DNA from: Paenibacillus guangzhouensis
Lineage (GTDB): Bacteria > Bacillota > Bacilli > Paenibacillales > Paenibacillaceae
Direction: 5' to 3'
DNA length: 64,000 nucleotides
NCBI RefSeq assembly: GCF_009363075.1
Contig: NZ_CP045293.1
Span: 6,173,501 to 6,237,500, forward strand
Shown: piece after piece, positions 1 through 8,860 of the stretch
Numbering within the stretch: the first letter of the stretch is position 1
Layout of the letters: every line of letters begins with the position of its first letter
Position numbers and translations under genes: made by a program
Notes under the pieces: generated by a model
Database searches by the model: none
What the model saw: only the letters and a program-made list of their open reading frames with translations
Told to the model about the DNA's origin: nothing

Positions 1-1046
1 TCGATCGCTTAGATATTACCCTTGTGAATGCCGTGTCGCTGCAGAGTACGATATCGGATATCAATAAGACGCGGAATCAGATGATACTGGTAACCTTCGT
101 TCTTATTGTTCTTCTCTCGCTTATCTCTTATTTCTTGCATTCCCTGATTCTGAAGAAATTGAAGATTCTAAGAGATTCGATGAAAAAAGTGCGAAGAGGG
201 GATTTCCATGTCGACATCCAGGTGAAGGGGACGGATGAAGTTGGAGAGCTAGCGCATCATTTCAGGCAGCTGCTGAAGCAGATTCAAGAATTAATCGCCG
301 ATGCGGTGAACCGCCAAGCGACAGCGAAGGAAGCGGAGCTGAAGGCGCTCAAGAATCAGATTGATTCTCACTTTCTCTATAACACGTTGGAAAATTTGAA
401 AATGATGGCGGAGATCGAGGCGCAGTATACGATTTCGGATGCGTTGACATCGCTTGGGAGCATGATGCGCTATAGTCTGCAGTGGACGAGCAATCACGTC
501 AAATTAAGCGATGAGATAGGTCATATCCGCCATTATATTGCGATCATGAATATTCGCTATGAAGACCGTCTGGAGCTGGTGCTCGACATTCCGAAGGCGA
601 ATCTGATGCAGGAAGTGTTGAAGATGTCATTACAGCCCATCGTAGAGAATGCGGTCAAATACGGCTTGGGTTCGTCGCAGCATCAGAAGCCGAAGCTGAC
701 GATTACGATTCGCACGATGGTGATAGGCGATCAGATGATCATTGAGATCGAAGATGATGGTATCGGAATTGATCAGCGGAAACGGGATGAGATCAATCGG
801 ATGCTGGCGGCGGATGAGACGGAATATCAGCGGATGCGTGCCGCAGCAGGTTCACCTGATGCCAGGAGCACGGGGATTGGGCTTCGCAATGTGCATCATC
901 GAATATCCATGTTCTATGGCAAGGAATACGGTATTCGCGTGAAAAGTCAGGAAGGAAGCTATACGCAGGTCCGAATGGTCGTACCTTATTTTATACTCGC
1001 AGGGGGAGGTGTGGAGCAACATGCGCAAGCTATTGATCGTAGATGA
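1..1046 (+). CDS. YesM-type sensor histidine kinase, 3' part
   Basis: The reading frame is open to the left edge, so the N-terminus and most of the extracellular sensor domain are missing. The visible part starts with the end of the sensor region, then one membrane segment (VTFVLIVLLSLISYFL), a HAMP linker, and a His_kinase domain with the phosphoacceptor motif SHFLYNTLENLK. An HATPase domain follows, with the N box IVENAVKYG and the G boxes DDGIGI and STGIGLRN. This is the family that senses extracytoplasmic carbohydrate signals together with a YesN-type regulator. It overlaps the next gene by 26 bp, so the two are translationally coupled and form one two-component system. The ligand cannot be read from this fragment. 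Confidence 0.93.
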   Translation, partial: DRLDITLVNAVSLQSTISDINKTRNQMILVTFVLIVLLSLISYFLHSLILKKLKILRDSMKKVRRGDFHVDIQVKGTDEVGELAHHFRQLLKQIQELIADAVNRQATAKEAELKALKNQIDSHFLYNTLENLKMMAEIEAQYTISDALTSLGSMMRYSLQWTSNHVKLSDEIGHIRHYIAIMNIRYEDRLELVLDIPKANLMQEVLKMSLQPIVENAVKYGLGSSQHQKPKLTITIRTMVIGDQMIIEIEDDGIGIDQRKRDEINRMLAADETEYQRMRAAAGSPDARSTGIGLRNVHHRISMFYGKEYGIRVKSQEGSYTQVRMVVPYFILAGGGVEQHAQAIDRR

Positions 1047-2580
1047 TGAAAAGAATATCCGTCTCGGGCTGAAGTCAATGATCGAACGTGAGTTTGCAGA
1101 TCAATATTCGTTCTATTTTGCCGGCGATGGGGAAGAGGCGCTTCGGATCGCGCAGGAGGAACAGGTCGAGATCTTGATCACCGATATTCGAATGCCTGTG
1201 ATGGATGGGATTGAACTGATTCATCAGGTACGGGATGTCATGAAGCATCTCGCCGTCGTCATTCTTAGCGGGTATGATGATTTTCAATATGCGAAGGAAG
1301 CGATCCGCTGCGAGGTCAAGGAGTATCTGCTGAAGCCGATTGTGCGGCAGGAATTGTTCCAAGTCCTCACACGATTAGAATCGGAGCTGAATCAGCGCCA
1401 AGTGATTGCCGACCAGCTGACACACGCGATGCAGTTGATGGACGACTATAAGTCGGTGCAGCTGAATTATGTGCTGATGCATGAGGAATTGACGGCAGCG
1501 GACATGCGCGAACGGCTGTCCAAGGCAGGGCTTGACTGGCTGGACCATGGATATTACGTGGGAATAATGAAGATGACGGCAAGCGGACAGCCGGACCACT
1601 GCGTGCCTTACGGTTGTAAAATCGACGATGCATTGGAAGACGCGGGGGGGATGAACTGTATCCGTGTGAACGATAAGAACGGGCGAATGGTCATCATTGC
1701 GGAGCAGCGCGACATGCTGTATCGGATGACGAACCAACTATCATGCGAACCGTTCTTCGCCTACCGTATGGGAATCAGCGAGGCCATGATCGGCATGGAG
1801 CAGATTCGACAGGGCTATGCAGAGGCATGCAAGGCGCTGTGTTACTATCTGCTGCAGCCATGCTGCGGTGCGATTGAATACGGTACGATACGGGGGAGAG
1901 AGGCGAATTATCACCTCCCAATCGACGATTTGAAGAAAATTGCGAATATGCTCGGTACGGGCCGCGAAGCGGAGATGATGCGGTTGCTGCTGCATGTGTT
2001 CCATACGAAGGATATTGCTCGGTATGACATATGTTATTTGGAAGGCCTCAGTAGATCGTTGAATGAACTTGTCTTCGACAAGGTGTTCGAGGTCTACGGC
2101 GACGCATCCATCGAGATTCTCAAGCTCTATAGATGGGTCGGCAATATTTATAATTTCGATACATTCCATGACTACATCCATAATGTCAAAAGCCTGCTGC
2201 TGCGTTTGAATGATTACGTTGGTCAGGTGCGGTCTGTTCATCACGAACAGAAAGAAATGCATCATGCCTTGCAGTACATTCATGATCACTATCATCAGGA
2301 TCTGAATATGGCGATGGTATCGAATCATGTGTCGCTCAATTACAGTTATTTCAGTCAGGCCTTCAAGGAGTACACGGGCGAGACCTTTGTCAGTTATTTG
2401 CGCAAGCTGCGGATCGAGCGAAGCAAGGAGCTGCTAGGTCGTACGGATTTCAAAGTCTATGAGATCAGCACACAAGTGGGATTCGAGAACGTGAAGCATT
2501 TCACCCGCGTGTTTCGGGAGATTGAAGGGGTCTCGCCTTTGGAGTATCGGACCCAACAGGAAATCCTGGAGAGGCGATAA
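1021..2580 (+). CDS. YesN-type response regulator with AraC output domain
   Basis: 519 residues. The N-terminal receiver domain begins MRKLLIVDDEKN and has the phosphorylation site in ITDIRMPVMDG. A long middle region of the usual YesN type follows, then a C-terminal AraC pair of helix-turn-helix motifs (about residues 420-515; NHVSLNYSYFSQAFKEYTG and STQVGFENVKHFTRVFRE). The ATG at 1021 is preferred over a GTG at 1009, because AGGGGGAGG ends at 1009 and would overlap the GTG. It is the partner of the upstream kinase. It is a good candidate for the activator that binds the motif shared by the promoters at 2726 and 6862 (inference). Confidence 0.93.
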   Translation: MRKLLIVDDEKNIRLGLKSMIEREFADQYSFYFAGDGEEALRIAQEEQVEILITDIRMPVMDGIELIHQVRDVMKHLAVVILSGYDDFQYAKEAIRCEVKEYLLKPIVRQELFQVLTRLESELNQRQVIADQLTHAMQLMDDYKSVQLNYVLMHEELTAADMRERLSKAGLDWLDHGYYVGIMKMTASGQPDHCVPYGCKIDDALEDAGGMNCIRVNDKNGRMVIIAEQRDMLYRMTNQLSCEPFFAYRMGISEAMIGMEQIRQGYAEACKALCYYLLQPCCGAIEYGTIRGREANYHLPIDDLKKIANMLGTGREAEMMRLLLHVFHTKDIARYDICYLEGLSRSLNELVFDKVFEVYGDASIEILKLYRWVGNIYNFDTFHDYIHNVKSLLLRLNDYVGQVRSVHHEQKEMHHALQYIHDHYHQDLNMAMVSNHVSLNYSYFSQAFKEYTGETFVSYLRKLRIERSKELLGRTDFKVYEISTQVGFENVKHFTRVFREIEGVSPLEYRTQQEILERR

Positions 2581-2596
2581 GTCATTAACCAGGGAG

Positions 2597-2636
2597 AACC
2601 TATTGCTGTAATGGCCTTACAGTGATGGGTTTTTTG
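2597..2636 (+). terminator. Rho-independent terminator after the yesMN-type pair
   Basis: Stem with arms CTGTAA/TTACAG, extended outwards by an imperfect ACCTAT/ATGGGT pairing, followed by a run of six T. It separates the two-component system from the phosphatase gene. Confidence 0.8.
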
Positions 2637-2725
2637 CCGTGTTCACGCAGTGGTTGTTATTTAAGCTCTTTTATCGTGCTGGAATAGATGGTGCGCAAAG
2701 GGATGAAAAAATGCCATAATCCACC

Positions 2726-2787
2726 TTAAGAATTGGATATTTTGCTTGAACGGATCTTTTTTATAATAGCATTTGAAAACGCTTTCT
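2726..2787 (+). promoter_or_regulatory. Promoter with upstream activator-like motif and cre-like box
   Basis: TATAAT lies at 2762-2767 with no good -35 hexamer. TTAAGAATTGGATATTTTGC starts at 2726, 36 bp before the -10, and resembles the motif at 6862. The cre-like box TGAAAACGCTTTCT is at 2774-2787, one mismatch from the 14-base consensus TGWAANCGNTNWCA, and it starts at the expected +1. A poor -35 with an upstream motif suggests activator dependence. The cre at +1 suggests CcpA repression. Confidence 0.65.
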
Positions 2788-2814
2788 AATTATGTGTTGA
2801 GAGGGGATCAAGGC

Positions 2815-4152
2815 ATGAAGAGAAACATGATACGATTGTTGTCTGTTATGATGGCGGCATTGCTATTTACCACATTGACAGCGGGATCCGCTGCGACGGC
2901 CGCGGCATCGAAGCCCGTAGAACCGAAGGATGAAGGTGTCACCTTCTACCTCGTCCGTCACGGCGAGACGTTATTCAATGTCCAAGGCAAGATGCAAGGC
3001 TGGTCTGATGCGCCATTAACGGAGGAAGGCATCCATGTTGCCGAGAATTTAAGTCGGGGCTTGAAGGGTGTTCCGTTCGTTGCCGCCTACAGCAGCACCA
3101 GCGAGCGTGCGATGGATACGGCGAACATTGCGCTGAAAGGCAGAGGTATTTCGCTGATCACCGATAAGCGTTTGAAGGAATTCAACTATGGCGAGTGGGA
3201 AGGCGCGAAGGGCGAAGACATTCTGAAGCAGCATCCTGACATGTACACGAATCCAAATGTGTTCAAGCAAGCAGGCGGCGAGAGCACCCAGGAAGTGATT
3301 GACCGGATGAAGGCGGCACTCACAGACATTGCGGAGAAGCATAAATCGACGGGTGGCAACGTCATGGTCGTCGCGCATGGGATGGCGACAGTTAATCTTC
3401 TGCTCGCGATAGATAAGAATGCATGGGGCATGAAGCCGCTGCCGAACTCCAGCGTGACGACGCTTCAATGGAAAGACGGCAAATTCAAAGTGCTGAAAGT
3501 CGGCGATATGAGCTATGCCGAGAAAGGCGAGAAGAAGCTTCGCTTCTACTTCGTTCGCCACGGCGAGACGCTCTTCAATGTGCAAGGATTAATGCAGGGC
3601 TGGTCCGATTCCCCGCTGACGAAGGAAGGCATTGAGGTCGCGAAATATTTAGGCAAAGGGCTTGAGAACGTGCCTTTCTTAGCTGCATACAGCAGTACGA
3701 GTGAACGTGCTGTCGATACAGGCATGCTGGCTCTTGGGGGGCGCGATCTTCCATTGCAGCTCGATAAGCGCCTCAAGGAGTTCAACTATGGCGAATGGGA
3801 AGGTATGAAGGGCGAAGATGTCTTGAAAGCGAACCCGGACATGTATACGAACCCGAATGTGTTCACCAAAGCGGGCGGGGAGAGCACGCAAGAGGTTGTG
3901 GATCGGTTCAAGGATTTCTTGAAGAGTGTTGCCGCCAAATATAAGGATGCGAATGGCAACATCATGGTCGTATCCCACGGAATGTCAACGGTGAATTTGG
4001 TCAATGCGCTAGATCCGAAGGCTTGGGGCATGAAGCCGCTGCCGAACTCCAGCGTGACCATCATCGAGTATGAGAATGGCGAGTTCCATGTGGGCAAGGT
4101 CGGCGACCAGAGTTATGTTGAGAACGGGAAGAAAGCACTAGGACACGAATAA
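2815..4152 (+). CDS. Secreted protein with two tandem histidine-phosphatase domains
   Basis: 445 residues. A signal peptide (KR-rich start, hydrophobic core MMAALLFTTLTAG, likely cleavage near AAAS) precedes two copies of a branch-1 histidine phosphatase (phosphoglycerate-mutase-like) domain. Each copy has the catalytic VRHGE motif (about residues 47 and 247), the STSERA arginine motif, an EFNYGEWEG acid segment and the second catalytic histidine (VAHGM, VSHGM). The copies are 200 residues apart and very similar in both protein and DNA, which points to a recent in-frame duplication. The ATG at 2815 is chosen because GAGAGGGG precedes it and the signal peptide begins there; an upstream TTG at 2773 would fall inside the cre-like box. 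The family dephosphorylates phospho-sugars or other phosphoesters. Export suggests phosphate release from external substrates, but the real substrate is unknown. Confidence 0.9.
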   Translation: MKRNMIRLLSVMMAALLFTTLTAGSAATAAASKPVEPKDEGVTFYLVRHGETLFNVQGKMQGWSDAPLTEEGIHVAENLSRGLKGVPFVAAYSSTSERAMDTANIALKGRGISLITDKRLKEFNYGEWEGAKGEDILKQHPDMYTNPNVFKQAGGESTQEVIDRMKAALTDIAEKHKSTGGNVMVVAHGMATVNLLLAIDKNAWGMKPLPNSSVTTLQWKDGKFKVLKVGDMSYAEKGEKKLRFYFVRHGETLFNVQGLMQGWSDSPLTKEGIEVAKYLGKGLENVPFLAAYSSTSERAVDTGMLALGGRDLPLQLDKRLKEFNYGEWEGMKGEDVLKANPDMYTNPNVFTKAGGESTQEVVDRFKDFLKSVAAKYKDANGNIMVVSHGMSTVNLVNALDPKAWGMKPLPNSSVTIIEYENGEFHVGKVGDQSYVENGKKALGHE

Positions 4153-4162
4153 GCAAGGGCTC

Positions 4163-4190
4163 AGGACAGGTCATTTGACCTGTCCTCTTT
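4163..4190 (+). terminator. Terminator after the double phosphatase gene
   Basis: Perfect 11-bp inverted repeat AGGACAGGTCA / TGACCTGTCCT around a TT loop (4163-4186), followed by CTTT. It is a strong stem with a weak U tail. Confidence 0.8.
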
Positions 4191-4253
4191 GCTCCGTCAT
4201 ACTAGGAATATGAAGGGTTCATAGTTGACGCGAGAAGCGATGAGGTGATCCGA

Positions 4254-6752
4254 GTGGATTATATTTATGAGAGCATCCCGCTGGATGCTAAATTAAAGAT
4301 TAATATTTTTCTTCATCGCGCGAAATATGTCCATGACCATTGGCACGACAGCTTGGAGCTGTTCTTCGTGCTGAAGGGCAATGTTGATATGTACATTCAG
4401 CGCAAGAAATATACACTCCATGAAGAAGATATGATCCTTATCAATAGTAATGAGATTCATTCCATCATTGCCGACGAAGATAATTTATTGCTTGTACTGC
4501 AAATTCCAATTTCTTTTCTAAGCGATCACTTCGAACATGCGGATTCGCTATCGTTCCATCTGAAATCGTTCATGTATGAACCGGAGGAGCAGGAGCGATT
4601 CAATGAGGTGCGGATGCTGCTGGCCGAGATGATGTGGGTCTATAACAAGGAAGGCTACGGCTATGAGCTCAAGATGAAGTCGCTGTTATTCCAGCTCCTC
4701 TATTTGCTCATCTGGAAATTCAAAGAAGGAGAGAGCGAAGACAGCGGCAAGATTAGCCCAAAGCACATGGATCGGATGCTGCGGATCGCCAATTATATTC
4801 AAGAAAATTATATGAAGCCGCTCAATTTGAATGAGCTTGCATCGCAGGAATATTTGTCCGTGCCGTATTTGTCGAATTTTTTCCAGAAGCATATGGGGCA
4901 GTCGTTCACGAAATATGTGAACACGATCAGGCTGAACCACGCGGTGAAGGATATCGCCTATACCGATTATTCAATTACGCAGATTGCGATGGATCATGGG
5001 TTTCCGAATTTGAAGTCTTTCCACAAGGCGTTCAAGGACGTCTATAATATGACGCCGAACCAATACCGGAAAGAGCTGCAGGATGAACATCATAGGGAAC
5101 GGAAAGTGACCACGGGACAGAAAATTTCGTCTTATCTGGAATTTGATCGCGAGAACGCTTATGGCGCGTTGTTCAAATATTTGCCGGATCGAAACCTGTC
5201 GCGGGTCGATCGAACGTCGGATAAGGGTGTGGTGACGCAGGAAATCCACCTTCAGTTGACGGGGAATGCCAAACCGCTTAAGCCTTATTGGCAGAAAATC
5301 TGTACGATCGGCAAAGCAAAGGAAGGGCTCTATCACGAGGTACAGCAGCATGTACGATCGATGCAGTCTCTGTTGAATTTCGAATATATTCGGTTTCATG
5401 GCATATTCGATGATGAGATGATGGTCTATCGTGAGGATACGCAGGGGAACCCCATCTATAATTTTTTCTATGTGGACCAGCTATTCGATTTTTTGCAGGG
5501 GATCGGGCTTAAGCCGTATATTGAGTTTGGATTTATGCCAAGAGACTTGGCGAGCGGTGAGCAGGGCATCTTCTATAAGAAGAGTAACGTGAGCAAGCCG
5601 AAGGATTTGAATCAATGGGCAGAGCTGATTCGTCAATTCATGATACATTGCGAGCATCGCTACGGCCTGGAGACGCTTCGCACTTGGAAATATACATGCT
5701 GGAATGAACCGGATCTCTTCTTGTTCTGGAAAGATACGATGGAAGATTATTTGGCGATGTATGAAGCAACCTATCGTACGGTGAAGCGGATTAGTCCCGA
5801 TTTGAAGTTCGGAGGTCCTGAAATCCTTTCGGATACGATTTACCAAGAAGAGTGGCTGTCGTCGTACTGGGCTTTTTGCCGCAGTCAGGATTGCATGCCG
5901 GACTTCTTCTCTTTCCACAGTTATCCGTCAGGGGTGCTTGGTGAGAACGGAGAAGTGACATGGCTGCCGACCAGCAGGGCGAACGACTATCTGGCCGAGA
6001 CGATGACGTTGCTGAAGAAGAAGTTCCAGCAAGAGAAGATCAAGATGCCAGAGATTTATATTACCGAATGGAATGCAACGGGAGATCATCGGGATCTGAC
6101 GAATGATACTGTCTTCAAAGCAGCCTACATCGCGAAGAATATTGTTGAGAATGAGGACATAACAGGTTTGGCCTATTGGACCCTTACCGATCATCTGGAA
6201 GAGCTGCCGCCGCCACGTGAGACGTTCCATGGGGGGCTGGGGCTAATTACGAATAATGGCATCAAGAAGCCGGGCTATTACGTCTACCAGATGCTGAGTC
6301 AGCTGGGCGACCAGTTACGGGATCGTGGAAAAGGTTATTGCCTGACGCAGCGGGGGCACTGCTATCAATTGCTCCTGTACCATTATTGCCATTATGACAA
6401 GCTTTATGAGATGCAGGACGCGCTGGGCATCGATTCGCTGAATCGATATCATGTCTTCCAAGATATGAATGATCTAGAGATGAGCTTCACCTGCGAGGAC
6501 ATCCCGCCGGGGACCTATGAGCTTCACAGCATGCATATCAATCGGGAGCATGGAAGCGCCTACGACACGTGGCTGGCGATGGGAGCACCGGCCGAATTGA
6601 CGCCCGGGATGGTCGACTATTTGAACCAAAAGGCTGCGCCTTGGCAAGAATATAAGACAATTGAGATTCATGAGTCAGCGGCGCGATTTAAATATACGTT
6701 AAGTCCGCATGAGGTTCGGTTCTATGAGCTGCGGCCGCTGCGACATTTTTGA
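4254..6752 (+). CDS. AraC-family regulator fused to a GH39 glycoside hydrolase domain
   Basis: 832 residues. The N-terminal cupin-like sensor domain has HDHWHDSLELFFVLKG. An AraC double helix-turn-helix follows (about residues 175-280; NLNELASQEYLSVPYLSNFF and ITQIAMDHGFPNLKSFHKAF). The C-terminal half resembles GH39 beta-xylosidases, with the acid/base glutamate in CWNEPD (E485) and the nucleophile glutamate in ITEWN (E605), both present. No signal peptide is visible, so it should be cytoplasmic. The GTG at 4254 is preferred over the GTG at 4245, because GAGGTGA overlaps the latter and sits well before the former. It is next to a GPH sugar transporter. The fused domain may bind or cleave the sugar that the regulator senses (inference). 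Confidence 0.88.
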   Translation: MDYIYESIPLDAKLKINIFLHRAKYVHDHWHDSLELFFVLKGNVDMYIQRKKYTLHEEDMILINSNEIHSIIADEDNLLLVLQIPISFLSDHFEHADSLSFHLKSFMYEPEEQERFNEVRMLLAEMMWVYNKEGYGYELKMKSLLFQLLYLLIWKFKEGESEDSGKISPKHMDRMLRIANYIQENYMKPLNLNELASQEYLSVPYLSNFFQKHMGQSFTKYVNTIRLNHAVKDIAYTDYSITQIAMDHGFPNLKSFHKAFKDVYNMTPNQYRKELQDEHHRERKVTTGQKISSYLEFDRENAYGALFKYLPDRNLSRVDRTSDKGVVTQEIHLQLTGNAKPLKPYWQKICTIGKAKEGLYHEVQQHVRSMQSLLNFEYIRFHGIFDDEMMVYREDTQGNPIYNFFYVDQLFDFLQGIGLKPYIEFGFMPRDLASGEQGIFYKKSNVSKPKDLNQWAELIRQFMIHCEHRYGLETLRTWKYTCWNEPDLFLFWKDTMEDYLAMYEATYRTVKRISPDLKFGGPEILSDTIYQEEWLSSYWAFCRSQDCMPDFFSFHSYPSGVLGENGEVTWLPTSRANDYLAETMTLLKKKFQQEKIKMPEIYITEWNATGDHRDLTNDTVFKAAYIAKNIVENEDITGLAYWTLTDHLEELPPPRETFHGGLGLITNNGIKKPGYYVYQMLSQLGDQLRDRGKGYCLTQRGHCYQLLLYHYCHYDKLYEMQDALGIDSLNRYHVFQDMNDLEMSFTCEDIPPGTYELHSMHINREHGSAYDTWLAMGAPAELTPGMVDYLNQKAAPWQEYKTIEIHESAARFKYTLSPHEVRFYELRPLRHF

Positions 6753-6763
6753 TGGAGAAGAAA

Positions 6764-6799
6764 AGACATTTTCGATGCGTTTCGAAGGTGTCTTTTTTT
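6764..6799 (+). terminator. Terminator after the AraC-GH39 gene
   Basis: Stem GACA..TTCGA / TCGAA..TGTC followed by seven T. Confidence 0.8.
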
Positions 6800-6861
6800 G
6801 TGATTCGATGTAAGCGGTTCCTAGCGGTCTTGGATAAGCAGAAAAATTGACATGGTTTAGA

Positions 6862-6922
6862 TTAAGAATCGGAAAGTTGCCCCCGTTAAAATTTAATATA
6901 ATTCAAAATGTAAGGGCTTACA
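6862..6922 (+). promoter_or_regulatory. Promoter with shared activator-like motif and near-cre palindrome
   Basis: TATAAT lies at 6897-6902. TTAAGAATCGGA starts at 6862, 35 bp upstream, and matches the motif at 2726. The near-palindrome TGTAAGGGCTTACA is at 6909-6922. It fits the cre consensus except at one central base (GG instead of CG) and begins 12 bp after the start of the -10, exactly as at 2774. It drives the GPH transporter gene. Confidence 0.6.
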
Positions 6923-6987
6923 TGGTGGGGGGCCAACCATACAGCACGAGCGGATAGCTACACAAATTGATCGTTGGAGGGATCTTC

Positions 6988-8346
6988 ATGAAGCCAGAAG
7001 TTTCATGGAAAGAGCGTATTAGTTATGGATTAGGCGATACAGGATCAAATTTGATATTTCAAATGATCACGCTATATCTCATGTTTTTCTACACGGATGT
7101 CTATGGATTAAATGTCGCTGCGGTCGGAACGTTGTTCCTGGTTGCACGGGTGATCGATGCTTTTGACAGTCCGATTATCGGGGTGCTGATCGACCGTACG
7201 AATACAAAATGGGGTAAATCGAGACCCTACTTCTTATGGCTCGCCATCCCATTTGCAGTCGTCGCGGTGTTAACGTTCATGACACCGGATTTCAGCGATT
7301 CGGGAAAACTAATCTATGCATACGTGACGTATATTGCATTGGGTATTCTGTATGCCGCAATTAACTTGCCGCTGACGTCCCTTTTGCCAAGTTTGACGAG
7401 CAACTCTCAAGAGCGTACTGTCGTCAATTCCGTTCGGATGATCTTCGGGCAAATCGGTGGATTAATTGTTAGTATCGGTGCGCTGCCGCTCGTTGCGGCC
7501 TTTGGTGGGGGCAACCAGCAGAGAGGCTTCATGCTGACGATGATCCTCTTCGCATCGCTTGCGGTCGTCATGTTCTTCATTACGTTCGCTAATACACGTG
7601 AACGCGTGCAGACGGCGAATGGCAATCAGGCCGTGCCGTTTAAGGAAGGAATCAAGGCGATTAAAGGCAATACGCCATGGTGGCTGCTGCTTGTGATTAA
7701 CGTATTTTTGTGGCTAGCCATGACAGGAAAAGGTCAGTCCGCCATTTATTTCTTCAAATATAACTTCGCTCGCGAGGATCTGATCCCATTAGTTAATGGA
7801 CTTAATATTATGCTGCTGGTCGGGATTGCCGTTGCACCTGTGCTAACGAAGCGCCTTGGAAAGACGAAGACTGCTGTACTAGGATTTATCATTGGGGCAG
7901 TGGGACAGCTTATCGCGTTTATCGCGGCGAGTATGTTCTCTATTCCGTTAATTGTTGCAGCCATTGTCATTGGGAATATTGGATTGGGATTTGCGGCTGG
8001 TATTCTATTTGCGATGCTCGCAGATACCGTTGATTACGGCGAATGGAAATCCGGCATACGTGCGCAAGGTCTATTAACCGCAGCAAGTGCATTCGGCGTG
8101 AAGTTCGGGATGGGGATCGGCGGTGCGCTTGCCGCGTGGATTCTAAATATTGGGCACTATGTGCCGAATCAAGAGCAATCCAGCTCGGCGCTTGCATCCA
8201 TTCAATTCAACTTCGTCTGGCTGCCGCTGATCTGCTTCACGATCTCGATCATCCTATTCATGTTCTACAAGATCGATCGCGTGGAGAAGCAGATGATCCG
8301 TGATCTGGATCTGAAACGCCAAGGCGGTACGACAATACAGGCTTAA
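6988..8346 (+). CDS. GPH-family sugar:cation symporter
   Basis: 452 residues with about 12 hydrophobic segments. The N-terminus WKERISYGLGDTGSNLIFQ and the loop IGVLIDRTNTKWGKSRPYFLW are typical of glycoside-pentoside-hexuronide:cation symporters (MelB/XynB/YicJ type). DTVDYGEWKSGIRAQGL is the family's conserved late loop. The ATG at 6988 follows GGAGGGATCTTC at good spacing; the TTG at 6967 has no ribosome binding site. Given the GH39 domain encoded just upstream, the substrate is plausibly a xyloside or another plant-wall saccharide, which is inference. Its promoter resembles that of the double phosphatase gene. Confidence 0.93.
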   Translation: MKPEVSWKERISYGLGDTGSNLIFQMITLYLMFFYTDVYGLNVAAVGTLFLVARVIDAFDSPIIGVLIDRTNTKWGKSRPYFLWLAIPFAVVAVLTFMTPDFSDSGKLIYAYVTYIALGILYAAINLPLTSLLPSLTSNSQERTVVNSVRMIFGQIGGLIVSIGALPLVAAFGGGNQQRGFMLTMILFASLAVVMFFITFANTRERVQTANGNQAVPFKEGIKAIKGNTPWWLLLVINVFLWLAMTGKGQSAIYFFKYNFAREDLIPLVNGLNIMLLVGIAVAPVLTKRLGKTKTAVLGFIIGAVGQLIAFIAASMFSIPLIVAAIVIGNIGLGFAAGILFAMLADTVDYGEWKSGIRAQGLLTAASAFGVKFGMGIGGALAAWILNIGHYVPNQEQSSSALASIQFNFVWLPLICFTISIILFMFYKIDRVEKQMIRDLDLKRQGGTTIQA

Positions 8347-8370
8347 TCTCGAACGTGAATCGAGAGCGAG

Positions 8371-8399
8371 AACCGTTGCCAATTCGGCAGCGGTTTTTG
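8371..8399 (+). terminator. Terminator after the GPH transporter gene
   Basis: AACCGTTGCC / GGCAGCGGTT with an AATTC loop, followed by TTTTTG. Confidence 0.85.
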
Positions 8400-8552
8400 T
8401 GTTGTGACGAAATTCGTGCCACTAGATATGGACAAGAAGAAATCTATGAAATCTAAAATAAATTTTAGAAAACAAAATTTTTAATGATATAAAACCCTTA
8501 TTTTACGCCGATTGTATCCCTTTCCAACCCGAAATATAGGCATGTTATTGTA

Positions 8553-8606
8553 TTGACAAGCACAATATATTGATGTAAATTGATTAAGCACAACTACATA
8601 TCGTGA
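8553..8606 (+). promoter_or_regulatory. nrd promoter with two NrdR boxes
   Basis: TTGACA is at 8553-8558, with a weak -10 near 8575-8581 (GTAAAT/TAAATT). Box 1 at 8560-8575 (GCACAATATATTGATG) matches the NrdR consensus ACACWATATATWGTGT at 12 of 16 positions. Box 2 at 8591-8606 (CAACTACATATCGTGA) matches at 11 of 16. The box centres are 31 bp apart, the usual helical phasing for paired NrdR sites. Box 1 lies between the -35 and the -10, so NrdR binding would block RNA polymerase. Confidence 0.7.
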
Positions 8607-8607
8607 T

Positions 8608-8792
8608 GTACAGGTTTTTTGCACCTCTAGTGTTAGAGTGCAAAGATTAATAGGGAAGACCGGTTAAAATCCGGCGCGGTCCCGCCACTGTAATAGAGGA
8701 GCGGTTGCTAGAGAGCCACTGATTAGTACAAATCGTACAAATTGGGAAGGCGGCAATCACGATGATTCTTGAGCCAGGAGACCTGCCTGTCA
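8608..8792 (+). ncRNA. Cobalamin (AdoCbl) riboswitch upstream of nrdIEF
   Basis: The conserved core is clear: GGGAAGACCGGT ... ATCCGG ... CGGTCCCGCCACTGT (8653-8692) and the B12 box GAGCCAGGAGACCTGCC (8771-8787). ACAGG at 8610-8614 can pair with CCTGT at 8786-8790 as P1, and TTTGCAC/GTGCAAA (8618-8644) forms a side stem. A terminator 70 nt further on is the likely expression platform, so AdoCbl should shut off the class Ib ribonucleotide reductase. Confidence 0.95.
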
Positions 8793-8860
8793 TTTGCACA
8801 TGTCATGCCTACGGAGATAGGAACGTGCTAGCGTCGTCTTAATGAGTGAACCAACCGTTA

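Noticed and set aside
3049-3978. Long open frames on the minus strand opposite the double phosphatase gene
   Set aside because: They mirror the coding strand, appear twice because of the duplication, and have no ribosome binding sites or recognisable domains.
6847-6852. TTGACA as the -35 of the GPH transporter gene
   Set aside because: No -10 lies 16-18 bp downstream. The TATAAT at 6897 is too far, and it is shared with the motif-driven promoter type at 2762.
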